Under the pieces are notes generated by a model. It was not told the origin of the DNA. It was given only the letters and a program-made list of their open reading frames with translations, and ran no database searches. A program made the position numbers and the translations under genes. Positions 46,430-55,570 of a stretch of DNA of 64,000 bases are shown one piece after another. This DNA is from Polychytrium aggregatum (Eukaryota > Chytridiomycota > Chytridiomycetes > Polychytriales), in contig NW_026516222.1 of the NCBI RefSeq assembly GCF_025602895.1, positions 620,001 to 684,000 of the forward strand, read 5' to 3'. Position 1 is the stretch's first letter, and each line of letters begins with the position of its first letter.

Positions 46430-46770
46430 TCTTTCACTACATCGTTATGGCATCCGTATACCATGGGGGACGGCGTAATGTTGGATTGAGACTGCTCAAA
46501 GCACTGAGCGATCCTGAGTCCGCCTGGACTTGATGGACACCTCTTTCCCTGCTTTTGCGAGGCATTCCCAAGGGCAGCCACAAGGTCGGTCGCCATGGAC
46601 ACAGTGTTTGCCTTGGCTTGGGGAATGGATGGGAGCCTATTCCGTATCAACAACAAAGCCACAGCCCCAAATCAACAGGGGTGTCCCCGTTTCAGTGAGA
46701 CTTGCTTCGAGTCTGGGTGAGCGTCGTTGGCATGTTCCTCAATACTCTGCATCCCGACCACGGTATCTCG
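46430..46770 (-). pseudogene. Second Fanzor relic, same family as the copy at 39 kb
   Basis: The minus strand contains LVAALGNASQKQGKRCPSS followed by GLRIAQCFEQSQ, parallel to IAFGNASWKQGRGYASS and LRFARYFEQF in the copy at 39.4-39.55 kb. The DNA also aligns directly: both have ctgctcaaag-acygagcga-cctgagtc on the plus strand, and both have ggggtgt-ccc-tttca and tactcxgcatcccgrcac-like blocks further right. Neither the zinc ribbon nor the RD-NAARN motif survives here, so it is a shorter and more decayed fragment. The right edge is uncertain; similarity fades by about 46770. Confidence 0.62.
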
Positions 46771-46945
46771 GGGGGGCTCAGGGACTCGGCGTGGTCTCCA
46801 AGCTGCATCAAATCGGAATCGCGTATTTATTCCGATTGAGTCGATCATCATCTTTTGTGAATAGCTTAGTTCCGCGATATGACAATGCACGCCATCAACT
46901 GAGATATAGCTATCACTCCCTTCTTCCTGCAAATGCGGCTGCGCT

Positions 46946-49900
46946 TCATTCGATGGGTGTTGGATTGGGGATGAATCCGCTTCGCATGGCCCTAAATAGC
47001 ACATCTTTCAAAGCCTCTTGAGTGGAAAGATGGTTCGGGTGGTTTGGATCGTCGTAGATAACACAGCATATCTTGAGGCTTAGGGTAGCATATTTGATTG
47101 CATGTTCGAAACTGCCAATCCTTCCGAATGCGGTACCAATATTGCTTAGTAATTGGGCGGCCTCTGGCGTGTTCAGATTCTTTTGAAGTTTTGTGTGGAT
47201 TTGTAGCGACTCTATAAAGTAATCGAGAGCAATATTGTGGCGTTCAAGAGCAACATTCGTGGCTCCCAGGCTATTCAGAATCGGTCCGATGGCGAGATGT
47301 TCTCTTGTGCCAAGGATCCTGATATGAAAGTCGAGCGATCGCTGAAAATACAGCAGAGCTTCCTCGTCCTTTTGACTTTGAAAATACGAGTGTCCGATAT
47401 CGTGCAAAATGACCCCTTCTTCAAGATCGCCCTCGAAGGATTTCGATTGGGTGACGATCTCTAGGGACTCGTTGAAATATTTGATGGCTTCATCATTGTT
47501 GCCTTTGGATCTCGACAGCACGCCCAAGCCTCTCAATACAACGGCTTCGGGTCGGCAATTGTGAGTGCCCTTGAATCTTCGAATAACGTCCAGAGCGCGG
47601 CGGTAATGATGGACCGCATCGTCCTGGCGATTGAGAGAGCGCAATACACTTCCCAAATTTGAATAAATATCAGCGAGCCCATAATTTCCATCTTCACCAT
47701 ACAAATCAACAATGATCTTGAGCGCTTCTTGAAACCGAACCAGTGCCATGTCAAATTTCGTCTGGGCAATATCGAGGTGTCCCATACTGCAAAGAGCGCG
47801 AGACACAGCGGGATGACAGCGGGTGCCATGGTACTTGGTCAAAACCAAAATCGATTCTTGGATGTGGTCATGAGCATCCGCATATCGACGCTGTTTTATG
47901 GCAAAACTCGCAAGAGCGTCGAGAACTTGGGCAACCCCCGGGTGGTTTCGTGTTCCAACCAACTCAGTAACCATAGACAGTGCTTCGTTACATTTATCGA
48001 TTGCTTCCTGGTGCATTTCAAGCGCATTGTACACTATTCCAAGTTGGATCAGGGTACGAGTCGCCTCCAAACTTCCTCGTGGACCACAAACCGCAACGTG
48101 GATCTTGAAGGCTTCAGTAAAAGAGCCGATGGCGTCTTCCCTCTTTCCTTGCTTGCTCAAAATGATCCCTATATGATTCAGATTTCTAGCAATGACCGCG
48201 AAGTATTTTGTCGGATATAGCTTAATATTGATCGCGTAAGCTTCGCGGAAGTAGCCCAGGGCTTCATCGTACTGCTCGGATGATGCGCACAAATCTCCTA
48301 AATTGTCGAGGGCTATGGCAATTTCATGATGCTCGCGGGTTTCAAAGATTTCAATCTTGATATCGAGGGACTCTTGGAGATATCGAAGGGCTGTTTCAAA
48401 TTGATTTTGTCGTTGGGAAACTATTCCGAGTTCGCCAAGTATTATGGCGACTTGATAATGCTTGCGTGTTTCAAAGGTATTGAGCGATACATCCAAGGCT
48501 TCGAGGAGATATTGATGAGCCTTTTCAAATGATTCTTGGTAACAATTCGCTTTACCAAGGTTGAAGAGAACCGTTACAGCGTCCTTGTGTTGCCGTGTTC
48601 CGTAAACACGAGCATAAATCCCTATTGCTTCCTCGTAGTGACAAATTGCTTCGCTGTATCGCTCACTGAGTGTTAAAACCACTCCAATGGCGTTGATTAA
48701 AAAGGCAACGCCCGAATGCTCTCGAGTCTCGTAAATTTTGGTGAGAATATCGAGGGACTCTTGGAAATACGTCAGCGCTTCATCGAGTTGAAGGAGGTCA
48801 CATGCGACGATGCCAAGATTGTAGAGCGAGCGAGCAACATTCGGATGCTCCGGAGTACCAAAAATCTTGAGCTGAATGTCTTTCGCTCTACGGTAATAAT
48901 CCAAGGCTTCTTCAAACTGGCTGCGTTTTCGAGCAATGTTGGCAATCCCAATATAAGTTTCGGCGATGTCGTTGGTTTCAATCTCATTGCTGATTCTGAG
49001 ATGAATGCTCAAAGACTTTTGGATGAGCACGGCTGCTTCATTGAAGAGATTTTGATCACTCTTGACTCCACTCATATTGCTGAAGATCGCTGCGACGAGT
49101 TCTGAATCTTGGCTACCGCCGCACTTCATATGAATCGAAAGAGCCTTCTCTAAATATTCGAGCGCAGATTTGAGTTTTCCTTGTCTCCAATACAGAGCTG
49201 CAGTGTTGCCAAGGTTTCGAGCAATGTCGGCGTGTTCATGGCTTCCATAGTATTTGATATAAATTTCAAGCGCTTCTTCATAATGTTTTTGCGCCATATC
49301 TAGTTTCCCTGTTTCTATATAAAGATTGCCCATACTCTCGATAATTTCGGCTCGATCAGGGTGATAGATTGTCGAAAAAAAGTTGGCGGTCTTCTGAAGG
49401 CATTCCTTGTATCTGAGCTCGGCCAAAGTATAGAGTGCTTTCCTCTGCGATATGACTCCGACACGATGAGCAATGCGAATATGCAGCTCCTTGGTGTAGT
49501 GTTCTGGTACAAACTGCTCCGCAAGTTGGTACAAATGATTGGAAAGCAAACCCGCTCTCGCATTCTGAGTTTTGGTTAAATAGAGCAGTAAGAGCGCCAC
49601 TATTTCTTCGATTTCGCTCAACTCAAGATTGGGGTGAGTCGCGACCCACTGGTGGGAGACTCTCTGAGTCAATGAATGCGTGTGGTACTCTTGGTTGGAT
49701 CCTGGTCGAAGTAGCCCGCTCTCGCACATCATCGTGACAAGATGAGCAACTGAAAGAGGATAGGTGGTGTTAACCGACTTTCGTCCACTGTGCTCATCAT
49801 TCATACATTAAACATTTGTGAGCTCATTATCAGGACGCTCGTGCATTCTATTCGAATTTCCACTCACAGACACCACCGCGTGCGCATCGTGCCGAATGAG

Positions 49901-51539
49901 TATGCACCCGCTTATATATACTCTCACCCTATTCACGATCCGCAGACACAATCCTGACATGGCTTACCTTCGGTCTTGAACTCCAACACCTCAGCAATCT
50001 CCTTGATCAACTCGAACTGGATGTTGGTCGGCGCCACCAGACTGAGGGCACCGAACAGCCTGGCTGCCTCGATGCCCTCATCCCCTCGCTTCATCAGCGA
50101 GTCCAGCGACAGATCCACAATCACCTTGAGCGACGACCGCGTGTCGTCATCGCCATCCTGCAGCTCCAATGCTCCTGCAAACGTGGCCTCGAGCACCGAC
50201 AGGGGAGTGTCGTAGTTCTCGGCAAACGTCATGAATGTCTGGATGACGAGTGGATATCCGCTGATCTTGGTCACGATGTTGTCGAGGGACTTCTTGGCTT
50301 CGTCCGACACAAGTCTCTTGACAATCATTGGCGACGACGACATGATGTAGTCGAGCGTGGTGGTGTCGTCCCAGTTGACGAGACGGAGCAGATCGTGCTG
50401 GAAGCTCGGTGCCTTGGTCTCAAGAGCACTGGCGAATGCACCGGGAGGCAGCGAGGCCAGCCGGGTCGTCACCACCACATCGCCGCTGAACCCGACCGAC
50501 TTGGAGTGCTCAAACACAGAGTCGACCACACCGATGTCATCGACATTGTCGAGCACCAGGAGATAGCCATGAGTGTTGGCGAGGAACCTCGAGGCATGCT
50601 CCTTGATCTCGTCGGGCTTGATATAGGGGAACATCTCGATGAGCCCATCGAGGGCAGTCGACTCGGTCGAGCAGTTGATCCAGAAGACCTGGCGGTACTG
50701 TGGCTTGATGCCGATGGTCTCGGCTTTGATGGCGAGGAGGTCTTCCTTGTTGCTCGCATTCATAATGCCCATCATGAAGAACAGGATCTGGACAGCCAGG
50801 ACGGACTTGCCCATGCCACCCATGCCAGAGATGACGGCGCGGCCAGTCAGGGTGAGTTGCTTGAGCAGGGTGTCGAGGTGGGCGGGATCGAATCGGAACT
50901 TGGAATCGCAAAAGTATTTGCGATGGATGGACGTAATGAGATCCATGTTGGGTGGGATGGGATGGACGAGGTTGAGGAGGCGGTAGGACTCGCTTGTGCA
51001 TCTGGTCGGGGCGGAAGCCAAAGGACTGGATCTGGTTCACTCTGCCGAGGGTCTGGTTGAGCGAGGCAAAAGCTGGTTCGTCGGGGAGAGACACCATGTT
51101 CGGCAGGAAGGGAGTGAAGTCATCGACACCATCTTTGGTTTCCTTGGTGGCAATTCCGAGGGGAAGGACAGGCAGGGAGCGATTTGGCATCCTTGAGATC
51201 GAGGGCGGTCTTGATCTCAAGCAGAACGCTGTCCTCCTGGCCGGAGAGGGTGTTCTCAATCATAGGTTCGAACGATGCCCAACTGAGGAGCAGGAAGACG
51301 GCCTTGCTGGTGGGGAGGGCGCTGATAGAGCTGACTGAAGGGTCGCTGGGATTGTTGAGGCAGTCGACATCGTGGAAGACGGAAAGGGGTTTGCCATATC
51401 GACGGAGGGCGACCGAGGTGAGCACCTCCTTCAGAGCCTGGACAGTGTCGGCATCAGTCTGGGCTTGGTAGGAGAGGAACAGATCGTGGTCGGTGCCGTG
51501 GGCAGGACAGGAATAGAGCTGGTTGCTAGTGGACGGCAT
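46946..51539 (-). CDS. NLR-like STAND protein: TIR - NB-ARC - 18 TPRs (frame-disrupted)
   Basis: On the minus strand, ATG 51539 opens a TIR-like domain (HDLFLSYQAQTDADTVQALK, LSVFHDVDCL, SKAVFLLLSWASFEP, SVLLEIKTALDL, the last with a Glu where TIR NADases have theirs). An NB-ARC domain follows with P-loop GRAVISGMGGMGKSVLAVQ, Walker B HGYLLVLDNVDDIG and sensor VVVTTRLASLPPG. A 218-bp intron (49750-49967) joins FKTE to VAHLVTMMCESGLLRPGSN and YHTHSLTQRV, a winged-helix arm, then 18 kinesin-light-chain-type TPRs of ~42 residues (Pfam TPR_12 style) to the stop at 46946. The chain needs three reading frames before the intron: one-base shifts near 51180 and near 51000, without splice sites. So it is either a recent pseudogene or carries sequence errors. 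The TPR exon is AT-rich and intron-free, unlike the GC-rich TIR/NB-ARC part. Similar proteins sense intruders or non-self. Confidence 0.8.
46949..46993 (+). repeat. Copy A of a ~40-bp direct repeat at the NLR 3' end
   Basis: gatgggtgttggattgggg followed by atgaatccgcttcgcatgg. It covers the last codons of the NLR on the minus strand (MRSGFIPNPTPIE). Copy B lies at 51737-51779 in the same orientation, with one deletion and a few substitutions. Confidence 0.8.
49913..49921 (-). promoter_or_regulatory. TATA-like element inside the NLR intron
   Basis: The minus strand reads TATATATAA about 110 bp before an in-frame ATG at 49804 that opens directly into the TPR exon. This is the spacing seen at other TATA boxes in the window, so it may drive a TPR-only transcript. 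Confidence 0.35.
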
Positions 51540-52267
51540 GACTGGATGGCGGGCCGGAGAGCGAGATGAAAAAGCTGGCTGGAAAGACCGGGCTTGGGGC
51601 CGGACCAGCGTTGCCACCGCGAATCCTCGATTCGTCGTCGGCGTTCTCTTGGGTTGGCAATGACCGTGCACTGGGGTCAAGCCCCCTTGCAATCGAGTTG
51701 GTTAGACCAGGTTCGCATCGAAACTGGACTGAATTGGATGGGTGTTGGATTGGGATGAATCCGCTTTGCATGGTTCCTTGAAGTTGCTATCGCACCCCCT
51801 TGATATCTGCTGGCTGCAGTGTATGCCGATGCACTCCATAGTCATCCGCTCATCACACATGCCCCCTCGCTCCTTCCGGTCGTCTCGTATCTGTCCTCGA
51901 TGGTCCCTCTCGATCGACCCTCTGGATCGCCCCATGTCTGTTCTCGCTCCTTCTGGTCGCCTCTCTGTCCTAGACACCGCGCTGGTCATGTGGGAGTGCG
52001 CATTGCTCTTGGCGTTTCCCTGCATTTCCGGCCACTCAAATGTGGGCTCTCGCCGTCCGAGCATCCCTGAACGTCATGCTCCATATCGTCTCTGTCGCCT
52101 GCTCGGTCGCTCGCTGAATATCCCCCTCCTTTCTCCCTCCGCTGGGCCCTGGCTCCATCAGTATCAGGTAGTCGCATTTGCCCTCCCCCCAAAGCCCACA
52201 TCGTATCGCCCCATATCCAACCAGCCGATTCCCCACTCCTGCGTTGCATCCGCTCGCTCGCTTCACC
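51540..52267. promoter_or_regulatory. divergent region between the NLR and the 364-residue coiled-coil gene
   Basis: About 730 bp. It holds direct-repeat copy B and a C/T-rich tract (51840-52250) upstream of the right-hand gene. No other gene recognised. Confidence 0.45.
51737..51779 (+). repeat. Copy B of the ~40-bp direct repeat, upstream of the NLR start
   Basis: gatgggtgttggattggg then atgaatccgctttgcatgg, about 200 bp upstream of the NLR ATG. It matches the gene's own 3' coding end, as if the tail of a tandem paralogue had been left there. Confidence 0.8.
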
Positions 52268-53362
52268 ATGCCCTTGCCCATATCCACGGTCCTTGAGGCT
52301 TACAAAAATATCGTCACCGAGCTCAACACTCTTGGCAATGCAAAATTCGATCAGCAACAACAGCAGCAGGATGTTCGCAATCTTCGCAGCCACCTCCAAT
52401 CCGTCGAGTCCAATCTGGCGGACCTTGACCAAGCCATCGACGGAGAAACCCGGCATCTCCAGAAGCTGCAAAAGTTCTCCTTCACAAAATTCAAGACCAA
52501 GATCTCTGGCACCAACGCCGAGCAGATTGAAGAGGCGCAGAAAACGCTCTTTCGCCTTGAACAGCAGCGCAACCAGTGCCTCGAAGGACTCGCCGGCTTT
52601 GGCCAGCAGCTGGGCGTCGCCGAGGCGCTTGCAGCCGAGCTGGGCGCCAAATGCAACCGCTTCGGCTCCCTCTGTAGCCAGCTGCATAGCCTGCTGGACC
52701 AGTACTATGCACCGCCAACCCCAAGCCATCCCGATAATGAAGCCATCCTTTCGGAGCTGAATCAGACGCAGGTCTATCTGCTTGAGCAGCAGGACCGGCT
52801 GGAGCGATTCCGGCGTGCCCTTCAGATGGCCAGCGAGGCTGTGCGATATTATCGTCTGGCCCTCGACTGCGTCCAGACTGCTCTGCAGTCCGGCACCACC
52901 GATATATTTTTCCGCAATGGCTTCTCCGAGATCAACGAATACGACAACTCGCAACAAGCCAAGGCTGCGGCCGACAAGGCCAACGCGCTGCTTCGGACGG
53001 CCATCCATGCGGTTCCGCCCGAGTCGGGGGTCAACGCATCGCAGTTCAAGTTCTTCGACATTGGCAGTCTGTCCGTATTCGGTACACTCGTCTTTGACAA
53101 CTACTTCACCCAATCTGCAAATCTGGACCAGCTGCAACAGCAGCAGTCGGCGCTGATTCCAGTCATCAACGACGCAGCACACTTTGAAGGATATCTTCGG
53201 AGCAGCATAGAGCAAATGCAGAGCAGCCTTCTGCAGCTCGTCGCGCAGCAGTCCGAGATCAAGGCTCGACTACTGAATTACCGGCTGTCAAACCTAGCTT
53301 ACGAATACGAGAGCGTATTCGGGAAGGCCCTCGTTCTCGAGATTCCCCTGAATCCGGAGTGA
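52268..53362 (+). CDS. Unrecognised helical/coiled-coil protein, single exon
   Basis: An uninterrupted 364-residue frame starting MPLPISTVLEAYKNIVTELN, with the ATG in a good context (caccatgcc). It is helical nearly throughout: a Gln-rich first coiled coil with QQQQQQDV, a short basic KFSFTKFKTKISG linker, then helices with Cys residues around LGAKCNRFGSLCSQLH, a break at PPTPSHPDNEAI, and further helices to the end (YEYESVFGKALVLEIPLNPE). There is no signal peptide or membrane helix. Its shape suggests a helical-bundle scaffold, but I do not recognise a family. It is one of the few intron-less genes here. It is divergent from the NLR. Confidence 0.75.
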   Translation: MPLPISTVLEAYKNIVTELNTLGNAKFDQQQQQQDVRNLRSHLQSVESNLADLDQAIDGETRHLQKLQKFSFTKFKTKISGTNAEQIEEAQKTLFRLEQQRNQCLEGLAGFGQQLGVAEALAAELGAKCNRFGSLCSQLHSLLDQYYAPPTPSHPDNEAILSELNQTQVYLLEQQDRLERFRRALQMASEAVRYYRLALDCVQTALQSGTTDIFFRNGFSEINEYDNSQQAKAAADKANALLRTAIHAVPPESGVNASQFKFFDIGSLSVFGTLVFDNYFTQSANLDQLQQQQSALIPVINDAAHFEGYLRSSIEQMQSSLLQLVAQQSEIKARLLNYRLSNLAYEYESVFGKALVLEIPLNPE

Positions 53363-53649
53363 GCAACTGACCGACATCGTTCCAAAGGCATACTCACAAT
53401 TGTTTCGTTTCGACCGAGCCACCCTCCGAGGCTGCTGGGAGGCGTTCATGAATGTTACTGGCATCGTATGCGCAACCCACCCAGCATATGAACACCATAC
53501 CCAAGTCCCGGAACTCGGCTCGAGCTTGTTGTATTGCCAGCCACTATCGATCGAATACAAAATCGTGCGACCACTCCAACTTCCGCGTCCCGTCAACCGC
53601 GACGAGGACAGGCTGGTTCCAGAGGCAATACCCCCACACAGACATCTGC
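53363..53649. other. convergent 3' spacer
   Basis: About 290 bp between convergent genes. Nothing recognised. Confidence 0.4.
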
Positions 53650-55187
53650 TTATTGAAGCCTTGCGCGCTTTCGATCGGACTCTTCGTTATCTTGCTCGCT
53701 CACGCTGAGCCGATGACTGTGCGCGACCGATCCTGTTTCCTTGTCCTTGCTTTCGAGCGTGGCTTCGGCCGACCTTTGGGCAGCGACAGAATGCGCCATC
53801 GCAACAGCTGGATCGGTGGCAGGAGCGCCGCCGATGCCGCTGACCCCCAAGGAGTTGGTGGTCCTATCAAGATCTTGCACATCGGTGGACGATACGCTTG
53901 GTCCAGTTGCGTGTGGAGCTTGAAGACTGCCAGCTTCGCGGACCGACCAAGTTTCATACGTGTCTCGGGGCGGATTGACTGTCACAGGTGCAGCAGAGGC
54001 GTGCGGGCTCTTGACAGGCGTCTTGAAAGCAGTAGGCCTGTTGGCGACTGCACTTCCCTCTCGGAGACGCCGCTCAAACTTGGTCTTGAGAAGGTCGCTC
54101 GCCTCAAAGGCGATTGGAATCTCGAACTGGTCGCCACCAGCCGAATCAAAGACATATGTACACTTCTCGGTTCCGTCGTGATACTCGGTAGCAGGAAAGG
54201 ATCGCTCTCCCCATTCGCGATTGGGATAGGTTACGTGTATGCGGCGAGTGTTGGGTGGGAACAGGTTCATGAGCCGTTCGCCGTCGGCGTTGCTTTCGCC
54301 CATCTGGAGATCTAGCTTGGGGCTCCACATGATCATGTGTCGGTCCTCGGGCACAGGATGGAGGCCCAGGGCCTCGTAGACATGTGCGGTAAGGTGTTGG
54401 ACATGGTCCTGGAACTTGAAGCTGTGGACAATCCCCGGGAAGACTTCCGGATGTCGCTCCTGGACAAGAGGTGCAAGGGCCGCAGCACGCTCATGGATCC
54501 AGAAGAACCAGTAGCAGCTCGGGTAGCTTGTTGCATAGCCCCACTGCAAGTGCTGCGACGTAATTTCAAAGTGGATCGTATGCACCGGCGAGATGCCAAA
54601 GAGGGTCGCAATGTACAAGATGGCCGGATGGATGATGGGCGAGGACTTGTCATCTGGCGCTCCTCCTGTCTTGCGAGTCTGCTCCGAACGCCACCGTATC
54701 AGTTACCGGGTCACCCGACGCAACGAAACTGATTTTGATCGCACTCAAAGGCATGCTACCGCGCCTCGTTGCAAAACCAGCCGCCTCTGCAACTAAATGG
54801 TCGCAAGGTGAGACAGATCCGTGAATAGATACGTACCATCCGGACGAGAGCGGCGTTCGCAATACGAGTTGGATACTGTGCCTCGGGATAGTTGACGTTC
54901 ATGAATCTCCCCAGCAAAAGCTTGAAGCCATAGTCCTCGGGTGTGGCATCGACATAGTTGAAGAACTCGAGCAGCAGATAGAGTCTGAGGTACCCATACG
55001 CTCGTGGAAGGGGATGGCATGCGCTGACTGAGAACATACTCTTCCAATAGTCTGGGGGGAAGCTTCCCGGACGCTTGTCGTCCTTGTAGCTGTAAAAGTG
55101 GGCTGGGCGAAGGACAGTACCGCATTCAGAATGGCTCCCACGCATTATCCCCAGGACTATGCTGCAGACCAGCGCATCGGAGCACAT
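53650..55187 (-). CDS. Unrecognised protein with a Trp/Tyr/His-rich ordered domain and disordered tail
   Basis: Two exons on the minus strand: 54837-55187 and 53650-54669, joined in phase 0, 456 residues. The start at 55187 (MCSDALVCSIVLG) is the longest; a Met at 55145 (MRGSHSECG) is an alternative. The ordered part runs to about residue 270, with aromatic-rich stretches such as YGYLRLYLLLEFFNYVDATP, LLLGRFMNVNYPEAQYP and SYPSCYWFFWIHERAAALAP, and ends near DLLKTKFERRLREG. The last ~110 residues are Ser/Thr/Pro-rich with a KRARL terminal patch that could be a nuclear signal. I see no catalytic motif, signal peptide or clear membrane helix. Possible roles cannot be assigned. The intron (54670-54836) has good gtacgt and cgcaag borders. 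Confidence 0.6.
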
Positions 55188-55522
55188 CTGATCGGGAATC
55201 CCAAATGCCCCTCAACGGTGCATACCGAGTCAAAAACAAGAGCACGCCGCCCACCCGCCAGTGATCTGCCCGAACTCATCGGGTAGCGCGGGTCCAGCGC
55301 CAACCGACACTCCTCAATACACAGAGCCCTCACTCAGACACACCCATGTTAGATGCCTGTAAAACAGTAGACCTTACACAGTGAGAAACTTGAAGACTCA
55401 AAGCAGTTGGGTCTCAGAGGCGACCACATGCCCGTTGCGTCGATAAGGAAGCCATCAAAGTCCCGACACACCACCCGACCTGAGTCGTCTATAACAGCAA
55501 AGGACTGTGTTAGCGTTTGAGG
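55188..55522. other. short intergenic region
   Basis: About 335 bp. It separates the 5' end of one minus-strand gene from the 3' end of the next and contains the left part of a 17-bp repeat. No gene seen. Confidence 0.4.
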
Positions 55523-55570
55523 TCAAAGGACAGCTGAGGTCAAAGGACAGTTGAGGTCAAAGGACGGCTG
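55515..55570 (+). repeat. 17-bp tandem repeat at the 3' end of a coding frame
   Basis: Three copies of gaggtcaaaggacagct (with t and gg variants). On the minus strand the open frame of the neighbouring gene runs into it and stops within it. Confidence 0.85.

Noticed and set aside
49970-51021. NB-ARC region as an independent gene ending before the TPR exon
   Set aside because: The in-frame stop lies just past a good gtaagc donor, and splicing to the pyrimidine-rich acceptor at 49750 restores the winged-helix arm in phase, so a joined gene is preferred.
51255-51280. A tRNA-like T-arm word (ggttcgaac)
   Set aside because: It lies inside the TIR coding exon, and no cloverleaf could be drawn around it.
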